Shown in pieces: positions 9,112 through 17,042 of a stretch of 64,000 nucleotides of DNA (position 1 is its first letter; every line of letters starts with the position of its first letter). Origin of the DNA: Myxococcales bacterium. GTDB lineage: Bacteria > Myxococcota > Myxococcia > Myxococcales > JAJYLH01. The DNA lies in assembly GCA_021787845.1 (NCBI GenBank), contig JAJYLH010000010.1, positions 20,651 to 84,650 of the forward strand, given 5' to 3'. The position numbers were made by a program, and so were the translations under genes. The notes below the pieces were generated by a model, which searched no databases, was not told the origin of the DNA, and worked only from the letters and a program-made list of their open reading frames with translations.

Positions 9112-10398
9112 TCACGCGGCCTTCGCCGAGCCGCGCGGCTTCGGCAGCAGCTTCGCGATGAGCTTCGCGTCGCGCAGGCTGGCACCGCTCACCGACGACA
9201 CCGCGCGCCGGGCGAGCTTGCCGAGCTCGACGAGCTGTTCCGGCTTGGAGAGCAGCTCCCGTGCGACGCTGACCAGGTGGGTGCCGTCCTTCACCTGGAT
9301 GCCGCCGCGCCCGACCAGCACCTGCACGCTGTCGTGAAAATTCTCCATGTGCGGGCCGAAGAGCACCGCTTTCCCACAGGCCGCGGGCTCGACGATGTTC
9401 TGCCCGCCGCGGTCGGTGAACGAGCCGCCGACGAAGACCAGCGACGCGAGCCGGTAGGCGGCGACCAGCTCGCCGATGGTGTCCAGGACGATCACCGGCG
9501 CCCGGGTCGGCGCCTTCGACGACCTGAGCGACACTTCGAGCCCGCGCTGGGCGGCGAGCGCGGTCACCCGCTGGACCCGCTCCAGATAGCGCGGCGCGAT
9601 GGCGAGCCGCAGCCGGGGCGTCTCGCGTTTGAGCTCGACGAACGCGTCGAGCAGCACCGCTTCCTCTCCCTCGTGCGTCGAGCCGGCCACCCAGAGCAGG
9701 TCGCCGGGCTGGAGCAGGAAGGCCCTCGCCAGCGCTTCCGTGGAGCTCTGGGCGGTCGAGAGCAGGAGCGCGTCGAACTTGGTGTTGCCGGTGACGATGA
9801 CGCGCTTCGGAGGGGCCCCGAGGGTGAGCGCGCGCTCGCGTTCGGCGTCTTCGCGCATCAAGAGGAGGTCGAATTGCCGGAGGACGTTGCCGATCAGCCG
9901 GAACAGCCGCCGGTAGCTCCGGACGTTGCGCTCGGAGAAGCGTCCGTTCGTCAGGACGATGCGCCCGCCGCGTTTCTTCACCGCGCGAATCAGGTTCGGC
10001 CAGACCTCGGTGTACTCGAGCACCAGCACGTCCGGGCGGATGGCGCGCACCGCGGCGTGGGTGGAGAACGGCAGGTCGTAGGGGACGAAGGTCATCGCGT
10101 CGGCGTCGGCAAAGCGGGTCTTCGCGATCGCCTCGCCGGAGTTGGTCATCGTCGAGACGATGGTGACCACCTCCGGCCGCAGCCGCTTGAGCTCGCGATG
10201 AATCGGGAGCAGCGCCAGGAGGTCGCCGGCCGAGGCGCCGTGCAGCCAGACGCGCGGACCCGCGCGGCCGGTGAGAAAGTCCGGTGGGTAGCGGCCCAGC
10301 CGCCGGGCGACACCGCCGCGGAGCTTCGGGTGGAGGACCAGCACCGGCCACGCGATCGCGAAGAGCAGCAGGCTAGCGACAGCGTAAACGAAGGGCAT
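9112..10398 (-). CDS. waaA: 3-deoxy-D-manno-octulosonic acid (Kdo) transferase
   Basis: WaaA/KdtA transfers Kdo from CMP-Kdo to lipid IVA. The 428-aa protein has the N-terminal membrane helix (FVYAVASLLLFAIAW) and the family core VWLHGASAGD. The GT-B C-terminal half includes VTGNTKFD and GGQNIVEPAACGKAVLFGP. A TTG four codons earlier (10410) overlaps the msbA stop as TTGA. I prefer the ATG at 10398 because GAGAG lies 6 nt upstream. The number of Kdo residues added cannot be predicted. It sits directly after msbA and before lpxK in the operon. Confidence 0.93.
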   Translation of the reverse strand: MPFVYAVASLLLFAIAWPVLVLHPKLRGGVARRLGRYPPDFLTGRAGPRVWLHGASAGDLLALLPIHRELKRLRPEVVTIVSTMTNSGEAIAKTRFADADAMTFVPYDLPFSTHAAVRAIRPDVLVLEYTEVWPNLIRAVKKRGGRIVLTNGRFSERNVRSYRRLFRLIGNVLRQFDLLLMREDAERERALTLGAPPKRVIVTGNTKFDALLLSTAQSSTEALARAFLLQPGDLLWVAGSTHEGEEAVLLDAFVELKRETPRLRLAIAPRYLERVQRVTALAAQRGLEVSLRSSKAPTRAPVIVLDTIGELVAAYRLASLVFVGGSFTDRGGQNIVEPAACGKAVLFGPHMENFHDSVQVLVGRGGIQVKDGTHLVSVARELLSKPEQLVELGKLARRAVSSVSGASLRDAKLIAKLLPKPRGSAKAA

Positions 10399-10406
10399 CA
10401 GGGCTC

Positions 10407-12236
10407 TCAAGCCTCGGCAGCGGACCTGGCCTCCATCGGCCCGCCGCTGGCGATGGCGAGCATCCGCGCGTATTCGCCGCCGGCCTCGACCAGGCGGCCG
10501 TGGGTGCCCTCCTCGATGATGCGGCCTTCCATCAACACCACGATCCGGTCGGCGCGGCGGATGGTCGACAGCCGGTGGGCGACGACCAGGACCGTCCGGT
10601 CCTCCATCAACCGCTCGAGGGCGCGCTGCACCTCGGCTTCGCTCTCGCTGTCCAGGGAGCTGGTCGCCTCGTCGAGAATCAGAATCGGCGCGTCCTTGAG
10701 AATCGCCCGGGCGATGGCGAGCCGCTGCCGCTGGCCGCCGGAAAGGGTGACGCCCTTCTCGCCGATGCGCGTGTCGTAGCCGTGGGGCAGCGCCAGGATG
10801 AAATCGTGCGCGTCGGCCGCCCGCGCGGCGCGTTCGATCTCCTCGCTCGTCGCTCCCGGCCGGCCGTAGGCGATGTTCGCCGCGACCGATTCGTTGAAGA
10901 GCAGCGTCTCCTGCGTCACCACCGCGATCTGCGACCGCAGGCTCTTGAGCGTCATCGCCTTCAGGTCGACGCCGTCGATCGAGAGGCGGCCTTCGGTCGC
11001 GTCGTAGAAGCGCGGCACCAGGTTGACGAGCGAGGTCTTCCCCGCGCCGCTGGGGCCGACGAGCGCGACCACCTCGCCTTTCTTCACGGTGAGGTCGATG
11101 CCGGAGAGCACCCGCCGTGGCTGCCCATCTTCACCGGTGTAGTCGAGCGAGACCGCTTCCAGGGAGAGCGCGCGGGCGAGGGGCGGCACCTCGCGGGCGC
11201 CGGGCAGGTCGGTGATGTCGTTCTGCGCGTCCAAGAGCTCGTAGATGCGGTCCGCGCCGGCGAGGCCCTGCATCATGAAGTTGCCGACCCGGCCGAGCGA
11301 CTTGGCCGGCTGGATCATCAGCATCACGGTGGCGACGAAGCTCATCAGCGTCCGCCCGTCGAGGGCGTGCGCGTTCATCGCGTGGCCGGCGTAGGCGACC
11401 GCCGCGGAAAAGCCGACGACCGCCAGTACCTCCATCGTCGGCGTCGAGGTCCCGCGGATGAGCAGGCTCTTGCGCATGGTCCGGATGTAGCGCTGCACCG
11501 CTGCCGAGAAGCGCTCCCGCTCCTTGTCTTCCATCGCGAACGCCTGCACCACCCGAATGCTCTGCAGCGCCTCGTGGGTCGTCTGCATCACCTCGCTGAT
11601 CGCCTCGTTCGATTTCACCGTGATGCGCTTGAGCGACCTGGCGAAGCGCACGACCGGGACGATCATCAGCGGCAGCGCGCCAAAGGCGATCAGCGCGAGC
11701 CGCCAGTCGAGCCAGAACGCCTCGCCCAACAGAACCAGCACCTGCAACGTGTCGCGGCCGTAGCTCGCGAGCGCCCAGACGATGGCGTACTCGATGGACT
11801 GCACGTCGAGGCCGACGCGCGAGTAGAGGTCGGCGGTGTGGCGCTTCGCGTAGAACGACGGCGAGAGCGAGACGAGCTTCGAGAAGACGTCGCGGCGCAG
11901 GTCGGCGACCACGTCCTGGCCGACGGTGCCCATCAGGTAGAACTGGCCGGCGTAGCTCAGGCCCTTGACGAGCGCGATGACGACGATGACGACCGGCAGC
12001 GCCATCAGGACGGTGGCGCGGTCGACATGGGAAGGGCTGAAGCTCGGCAGGACCGCTGCTACGGTCGACGGAATCGCGAGCTTCCAGTCGCCGGTGACGA
12101 GGAATGCCAGCACCGGGCCGACGAGGAACGCGTAGGCCGCGGTGGTCAGCGCGAGCAGAATCATGCACGCGAACGCCCACCCGACGCGCAGGCGGTAGGG
12201 CTTCAGGTAAGCGAGCAGGCGTCGGTAGCGGTTCAT
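10407..12236 (-). CDS. msbA: Lipid A export ABC transporter, fused permease/ATPase
   Basis: The 609-aa half-transporter flips lipid A-core across the inner membrane and works as a homodimer. About six membrane helices occupy residues 15-310. The nucleotide-binding domain has Walker A GPSGAGKTS (~391), signature LSGGQRQR (~497), Walker B ILILDEATSS (~518) and the H-loop histidine in VAHRLST. The closest type is MsbA/LipidA-exporter, and its position between lpxB and waaA supports that role over a drug exporter. It overlaps or abuts waaA and starts 30 nt after lpxB ends. Confidence 0.93.
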   Translation of the reverse strand: MNRYRRLLAYLKPYRLRVGWAFACMILLALTTAAYAFLVGPVLAFLVTGDWKLAIPSTVAAVLPSFSPSHVDRATVLMALPVVIVVIALVKGLSYAGQFYLMGTVGQDVVADLRRDVFSKLVSLSPSFYAKRHTADLYSRVGLDVQSIEYAIVWALASYGRDTLQVLVLLGEAFWLDWRLALIAFGALPLMIVPVVRFARSLKRITVKSNEAISEVMQTTHEALQSIRVVQAFAMEDKERERFSAAVQRYIRTMRKSLLIRGTSTPTMEVLAVVGFSAAVAYAGHAMNAHALDGRTLMSFVATVMLMIQPAKSLGRVGNFMMQGLAGADRIYELLDAQNDITDLPGAREVPPLARALSLEAVSLDYTGEDGQPRRVLSGIDLTVKKGEVVALVGPSGAGKTSLVNLVPRFYDATEGRLSIDGVDLKAMTLKSLRSQIAVVTQETLLFNESVAANIAYGRPGATSEEIERAARAADAHDFILALPHGYDTRIGEKGVTLSGGQRQRLAIARAILKDAPILILDEATSSLDSESEAEVQRALERLMEDRTVLVVAHRLSTIRRADRIVVLMEGRIIEEGTHGRLVEAGGEYARMLAIASGGPMEARSAAEA

Positions 12237-12266
12237 CGCAAAGTCAGCCGCGCGGGCCGGCGCATT

Positions 12267-13424
12267 CTAGCGGGCGAGAGCGGCGGGCGCGCCGGAAAGC
12301 AGCCGGTCGAGCACCACGTTCGCGACCCGGTCCGACGCGCCCGGCGTTCCCAGGCTCGCCCGCACCCGCGACAGCTTCTCCTTCATCGCCGCCCGTTCGG
12401 CGGTCGCGGTCAAGAGCGGCAACGCGCGCGCGGCGAGCGAGTCGGCGGTCACCGCCCGCTGCACCAGCTCCGGCACCACCTCGGCGCCCTCGAGGATGTT
12501 CGGGAGCGCGATGAACTTCGCGCGCACGAACAGATGGTAGACGAGAGCGGTCAAGAGGGACACGCGATAGGCGACCACCATCGGTGCCTCGGCGAGGGTC
12601 GCCTCCAGGGTGGCAGTCCCGCTCGCGACGATCGCCGCGTCGCAGGCGCCGAGGAGCTCGCGCGCCTCGCCGTCGAGGAGCCTGGGAGCGAAGCCGCTCT
12701 CCTCCGCGAGGCGATCGATCAGCCCGCGCGGAATCGTCGGCGCCACCGGCAGCGCGACCTCGACCGACGGAACCTCCCGGGCGATGAGCTTCGCCGCGCC
12801 GAGCATCGCCGGGAGCAGAGTCGCCACCTCGAACCGCCGCGAGCCAGGCAGGAGCGCTAGCAGGGGGCCTGCGGATCCCGCGAGTAGCGTCTGGCGCAAA
12901 TTCGCGATCGTCTCGCGCGGCGGCTCGTGCTCGAGGAGCGGATGGCCGACGAAGGTCGCCCGGGCGCCCCGCTCGCGATAGAAGCGCTCTTCGAAGGGAA
13001 GGATGCAGCACATCTCGTCGACGTGGCGGGCGACCGTCTTCACCCGCCCCCGGCGCCAGACCCAGACCGTCGGCGAGACGTAGTAGACGACCCGGACGCC
13101 GAGCCGCTTGAGCTTCTTCGCCAGGCGGAGGTTGAAGTCCGGCGCGTCGACCAGGAGCGCTGCCTCAGGGCGGCGGCGCTTCGCCAGCTCGACGAGCCCG
13201 TCCATCACCTGGAAGATGCGCCGGAGCTTCGGCAACACCTCGCCGATGCCCATCACGCTCAGCTCGGCGACGTCGAAGAGGGTCTCGACGCCCGCCTCCC
13301 GCGCGCGCGCGCCCGCGAGGCCGAAGGCCTGGAGCTCGGGGTCTTTCGCCCGGAGGGAGCGCACGACGCCCGAGAGCAAGAGGTCGCCCGACGCTTCGCC
13401 GCAACTGACGAGGAGAGAGGTCAC
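12267..13424 (-). CDS. lpxB: Lipid-A-disaccharide synthase
   Basis: LpxB (GT19) condenses UDP-2,3-diacyl-GlcN with lipid X to form the beta-1,6 disaccharide. The 385-aa protein starts with a GTG at 13424 and shows LLVSCGEASGD (family: xxGExSGD) at once. SVMGIGEVLP, YYVSPTVWVW and FVGHPLLEHE follow; all are diagnostic. Near the C-terminus are SGTATLEATL and the MVVAYR segment. It follows lpxI after an 84-nt spacer that holds a GATCGG repeat, and precedes msbA. Confidence 0.95.
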   Translation of the reverse strand: MTSLLVSCGEASGDLLLSGVVRSLRAKDPELQAFGLAGARAREAGVETLFDVAELSVMGIGEVLPKLRRIFQVMDGLVELAKRRRPEAALLVDAPDFNLRLAKKLKRLGVRVVYYVSPTVWVWRRGRVKTVARHVDEMCCILPFEERFYRERGARATFVGHPLLEHEPPRETIANLRQTLLAGSAGPLLALLPGSRRFEVATLLPAMLGAAKLIAREVPSVEVALPVAPTIPRGLIDRLAEESGFAPRLLDGEARELLGACDAAIVASGTATLEATLAEAPMVVAYRVSLLTALVYHLFVRAKFIALPNILEGAEVVPELVQRAVTADSLAARALPLLTATAERAAMKEKLSRVRASLGTPGASDRVANVVLDRLLSGAPAALAR

Positions 13425-13434
13425 GTCAGCGTCC

Positions 13435-13455
13435 GCCGATCGGTCCGATCGGACG
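13435..13455. repeat. GATCGG 9-mer repeat (lpxI-lpxB spacer)
   Basis: CGATCGGTCCGATCGGACG is a short palindromic tract. It belongs to the same GATCGG(A/T)CC 9-mer family seen at 15132, 20881 and 55813. Confidence 0.6.
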
Positions 13456-13508
13456 TGAGATGGCCGGCGGCCGCAGGTGACGGCGTCGCCCGCCGGGAAC
13501 CGGTGCCA

Positions 13509-14333
13509 TCACGCGCTCGGTCCAACGCCGAGGACGACCAAGCCGCCCTTGTCGGCGAGGCGAATCATCTCGTCGCGGTCGGCGAGGAGGGTCCCGCCCG
13601 CTTCCACCGCGAGCACGCTCACCTTGTGCTTCAGGCAGACGCGAACCGTGCCAGAGCCGGCCGCCGGGAGGTCGAAGCGCTCGTCCTGGCCGGGCTTGAC
13701 CACCTTCACCACCACCGCGCCCTCGTGCGCGAGGTCCGCCCCACGGGCGATGCACGCGTCGGTGCCTTCGATCGCCTCCAGCGCGAGCGGCGCGCGCTCC
13801 TTCACCACCACCGTCTGGCCGACGTCGAACTTCCCGAGCCCCTTCGCCAGGTCGAACCCGTAGCGCACGTCGGAGAGCTGCTCTCCCGTCGGGCGGCAGC
13901 GCCCCAGCACTCCTTCTGGCGCCCGCAGCTCGCCAAGGTACGGCGTCGACGGGACGATGGCGATGCCGTGCGCCTCCAGCTCTCGCGCGATGGCGCGCAA
14001 GAGGTTGTCGTCGGAGCGCACCGCGACCTGCGCGAGCATCCTCAGGCCCCAAAGGTCCGGCCGGACGCCGGCGAAATACGAAGCCTTGGTGACGCCGCCG
14101 AGCAGCACCGCTTCGCGCACTCCCCGCGATTCGAGCGCGTCGATGAGCCGCCTCACCTGGCCGAGCTTGAGCCAGGTGACGTGCGTCGCGAGCTCGTCGA
14201 TCTCCCGGTCGGTCTCGCCCTCGTGCGCCACCGCGACCAGCTCGCGCCCGCTCGCTCGCACCGCGCGCGCGAACGCCAGCGGGAACGCGCCCGACCCGGC
14301 AACGAGCCCCATCGGTCCCGAGCCCGAGCTCAT
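13509..14333 (-). CDS. lpxI: UDP-2,3-diacylglucosamine pyrophosphatase LpxI
   Basis: LpxI (formerly DUF1009) hydrolyses UDP-2,3-diacylglucosamine to lipid X. It replaces the unrelated LpxH used by enterics. The 274-aa protein has the N-terminal LVAGSGAFPLAFARA. The C-terminal catalytic domain includes EGTDACIARG, VVKVVKPGQDERFDLPA and the ending GLVVLGVG, all typical. The ATG at 14333 overlaps the lpxA stop as ATGA. This completes the route from lpxA to lpxB in one operon, except for LpxC, which is not in the window. Confidence 0.93.
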   Translation of the reverse strand: MSSGSGPMGLVAGSGAFPLAFARAVRASGRELVAVAHEGETDREIDELATHVTWLKLGQVRRLIDALESRGVREAVLLGGVTKASYFAGVRPDLWGLRMLAQVAVRSDDNLLRAIARELEAHGIAIVPSTPYLGELRAPEGVLGRCRPTGEQLSDVRYGFDLAKGLGKFDVGQTVVVKERAPLALEAIEGTDACIARGADLAHEGAVVVKVVKPGQDERFDLPAAGSGTVRVCLKHKVSVLAVEAGGTLLADRDEMIRLADKGGLVVLGVGPSA

Positions 14334-15103
14334 CGGGCGATGCCGCGCTCGGAGTTCTCGATGAACCGGACGAAGTGGTCGATCTCGGGATTGCCGGCGA
14401 ACTCGGCGTTCACCCGCGCCAGCGCTTCTCGCAGGCCGAGACCGCTTCTGAAGACCATCTTGTACGCGGCCTTGATGCGCGAAACCGCGTCGGGCGTGAA
14501 ACCGGCGCGGGTCAGGCCCACCGTGTTCAAGCCCGCGAGCTGCGCACGGTCTCCTTGAGCGGTGCAATAGGGCGGGATGTCCATCGCCACCATCGAGCCG
14601 CCGGAGATGAACGCGTGCCGCCCGATGCGCGCGAATTGGTGGACGCCCGCGAGCCCGCCGAAGTTGACGTGGTCCTCGACCAGCACGTGGCCGGCGAGCG
14701 CGGAGGAGCCCGCGAGCACCACGAAGTCGCCGACCTGGCAGTCGTGGGCGACGTGGCTGTTCGCCATCAAGAGGCACGAGGAGCCGACGCGGGTGACGCC
14801 CCCCCCTTGAGCGGTGCCGAGGTGCACCGTGGCGAACTCGCGGATGCGGTTGTGGTCGCCGATGACGAGCTTCGTCGGCTCGCCGGCGTACTTCAGGTCC
14901 TGGGGAATCGCACCGAGACAAGCGTGCTGGAAGACGTGGTTGTCGGCGCCGAGGGTGGTGTCGCCCTCGATCACCGCGTGGGCGCCGATGCGCGTGCGCG
15001 CGCCGATTCTCACTTGCGGCCCGACGACCGCGAAGGGTCCGACCTCCACCGTCGGGTCGAGCTCGGCTCCCGGGAAGATCACCGCCGTCGGATGGATCGC
15101 CAT
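14330..15103 (-). CDS. lpxA: UDP-N-acetylglucosamine acyltransferase
   Basis: LpxA transfers a 3-hydroxyacyl chain from ACP to UDP-GlcNAc, the first lipid A step. The 257-aa protein begins AIHPTAVIFPGAELD. It has left-handed beta-helix hexapeptide repeats through about residue 190, including NSHVAHDCQVGD with the catalytic histidine, then the alpha-helical C-terminal domain. An ATG seven codons upstream is open, but CAGGAGAAG before 15103 and family alignment support the shorter form. In most bacteria fabZ lies just upstream; here the 84-nt spacer to lpxD contains only a repeat. Confidence 0.95.
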   Translation of the reverse strand: MAIHPTAVIFPGAELDPTVEVGPFAVVGPQVRIGARTRIGAHAVIEGDTTLGADNHVFQHACLGAIPQDLKYAGEPTKLVIGDHNRIREFATVHLGTAQGGGVTRVGSSCLLMANSHVAHDCQVGDFVVLAGSSALAGHVLVEDHVNFGGLAGVHQFARIGRHAFISGGSMVAMDIPPYCTAQGDRAQLAGLNTVGLTRAGFTPDAVSRIKAAYKMVFRSGLGLREALARVNAEFAGNPEIDHFVRFIENSERGIAR

Positions 15104-15131
15104 CGTCTTCTCCTGAAAGCGCAACGCCGAG

Positions 15132-15172
15132 CGGACCGATCCGACGGATCCGCCCGATCGGTCCGATCGGCC
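15132..15172. repeat. GATCGG 9-mer repeat (lpxD-lpxA spacer)
   Basis: Repeats of GGACCGATC and its complement fill half of the spacer where fabZ would be expected. The tract can fold on itself. It is the same family as at 13435, 20881 and 55813. Confidence 0.65.
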
Positions 15173-15187
15173 GTGAACAACGGCGCT

Positions 15188-16264
15188 CTAGCCCTCGTCC
15201 CCTTCGCCTCGGCCGATGCCGAGCCGGCGCTTGATCTCGCGCAGGTCGCGCATCATCCGCGGAATCCGCCCGAACGCGAGCGCCGCCCGCCGCCACGCCC
15301 TCGCGTCGATGGCCGGCGTGCCGAGCACGGTCGCGCCCGCCTCGACGTCGCCCATCGCGCCGCTCTGCGCGCCTAGCCTCGCGAGGTCCCCGACGCGCAC
15401 GTGCCCGATGACCCCGACCTGGCCGCCCATCATCACCCCGGTCCCGACGACGGTCGACCCGGCGATGCCCGTCTGCGCCGCGAGCAGGCACATCGGCCCC
15501 AGCTTCACGTTGTGGGCGAGCTGGACCAGGTTGTCGACCTTGCTCCCGTGGCCGACCACGGTCTCGCCCAGGGTCGCCCGGTCGACGCAGGTGTTCGCGC
15601 CCAGCTCGACGTCGTCTTCGAGACGCGCGATGCCGGCCTGCGGGACTTTGCGGTGAACGGGACCGCTTCCGTCCCCTTCGGGGTCGAAGGCGAAGCCGAA
15701 GCCGTCGGCGCCGACGACGACGCCCGGATGGAGAATGCAGCGCGCCCCGACCTCGCAGCGGTCGCGCACGACGACGTGCGGCCAGAGCACGGAGCCGGCG
15801 CCGATGCGGGCGTCTTCGCCGACGTAAGCGAACGACCGGATCCAGGCGCCGGGGCCCACCTGCGCGCCCGCCTGGACCACCGCGAGCGCCTCGACGCGGG
15901 CGGTCGGGTCGACGCTTGCCTCCGGGTCGACGACGGCGCGGGGGTCGATGCCCGGCTCGGGGCGCGGCGGGGGGTGAAAGCGGGTCGAGATCTTCGCGAA
16001 GGCCGCGTAGGGCGAGGCGTGCACGAGGAGCGCCCGGCCCGCGAGCTCAGGGAAAGCGGCGTCGCCCGGCGAGAGCACGATGGCGCCCGCGCGGGTCGTC
16101 TTGAGGAGCTTGCGGTAGCTGGGGTTCGCGTAGAACGCGACCTCGGCCGGCCCGGCCTCATCGAGGGGAGCGACACCGGTGACGCCGTGCTCCGGGATCC
16201 CGCCCTGAAGCCGGGCGCCGCACAGCGCGGCCAACTCGCCGAGCGTGCTGCCGGTCGCGGTCAC
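15188..16264 (-). CDS. lpxD: UDP-3-O-(3-hydroxyacyl)glucosamine N-acyltransferase
   Basis: LpxD adds the second 3-hydroxyacyl chain, at N-2 of UDP-3-O-acyl-GlcN. The 358-aa protein has an N-terminal uridine-binding domain (residues ~1-100, with VAFYANPSYRK). Hexapeptide repeats run through ~320, with the catalytic-histidine segment VQLAHNVKLG and GGQVGVIGHVRVGD. A C-terminal basic helix (LREIKRRLG) follows. The start is a GTG at 16264 overlapping the ompH stop as GTGA; no ATG fits the family N-terminus. The frame is open through ompH, which could mislead automated callers. Confidence 0.94.
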   Translation of the reverse strand: MTATGSTLGELAALCGARLQGGIPEHGVTGVAPLDEAGPAEVAFYANPSYRKLLKTTRAGAIVLSPGDAAFPELAGRALLVHASPYAAFAKISTRFHPPPRPEPGIDPRAVVDPEASVDPTARVEALAVVQAGAQVGPGAWIRSFAYVGEDARIGAGSVLWPHVVVRDRCEVGARCILHPGVVVGADGFGFAFDPEGDGSGPVHRKVPQAGIARLEDDVELGANTCVDRATLGETVVGHGSKVDNLVQLAHNVKLGPMCLLAAQTGIAGSTVVGTGVMMGGQVGVIGHVRVGDLARLGAQSGAMGDVEAGATVLGTPAIDARAWRRAALAFGRIPRMMRDLREIKRRLGIGRGEGDEG

Positions 16265-16836
16265 GGGCGCTTGCCGTGCCTCGGGTGCGCGGCCTTCTTG
16301 CCGCCGTTGTAGCGGAGGTTGTAGCGACGGATCAGCTCGTTGGTCAGGTCGTCGGCGGGCGGGGCGTAGAAGAGGCCGGCCTCGTTCTTCTCGAACACCA
16401 GCGTGTAGCCGTCCTGCTGGGCGACCTCCTTCACGACCGGCTGCAGCTTGGTGATGAGGTCGGCGAGGACCTTCTGCTCGCGGTCCGAGAGCTGCTGCTG
16501 GAGGCTCATGTAGAGCTTTTGCGCGGCGGCCATCTTCTCGGCGATTTCTTCCTGCGCCTGCTGCTTGGCGTCGTCGCTCATCACCGGCGCGGTCTCCTTG
16601 TACTTCTCCTCGAGTTGGTCGATCTGCGCCTTCTGCTCGTCGAGCTGCTTCTGCTTCGCCTTGAAGTCGGCCTCCAGGCGGCCCTTGGCGACCTTGGCGT
16701 CGTGGACCTCGGCGAGGATGCGCTTGACGTCGAAGTAGCCGACGCGGGTCTTGGCCTGGGAAACGCGGGCGCATGCGACCGAGGCGACCAGGGCGCCCAG
16801 CCCGAGCCAACGGCGATCGAACGAACGGGAAAACAT
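16261..16836 (-). CDS. ompH: OmpH/Skp-family periplasmic chaperone
   Basis: Skp/OmpH holds unfolded outer-membrane proteins in the periplasm and passes them to BamA. The 191-aa protein has a signal peptide (WLGLGALVASVACARVSQA). RVGYFDVKRIL, the conserved first strand of the family, follows, and then long charged coiled-coil helices (residues ~45-145). The C-terminus is basic. GAGGAG lies about 8 nt before the ATG at 16836. It sits between bamA and lpxD, the canonical position. Confidence 0.92.
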   Translation of the reverse strand: MFSRSFDRRWLGLGALVASVACARVSQAKTRVGYFDVKRILAEVHDAKVAKGRLEADFKAKQKQLDEQKAQIDQLEEKYKETAPVMSDDAKQQAQEEIAEKMAAAQKLYMSLQQQLSDREQKVLADLITKLQPVVKEVAQQDGYTLVFEKNEAGLFYAPPADDLTNELIRRYNLRYNGGKKAAHPRHGKRP

Positions 16837-17042
16837 CACGGAGGCTCCTCGCCGGGCGTCCTCTGACGGCGATGGGCCTTGGGACGAAGGGAAGGGGCCC
16901 GGCGCGCGAAGAAGAACCGGTCGCGGCCGCGAACCCTTTCGCGCCCGGACCGAAAAAGCGGGCGGACCCTAGCGGCGGGGCGGCGGCGCTGTCAAGGCGC
17001 CCGCGAAGGGGGTACGCGCGAGCGCCCGACCGGCCTCGGCGT

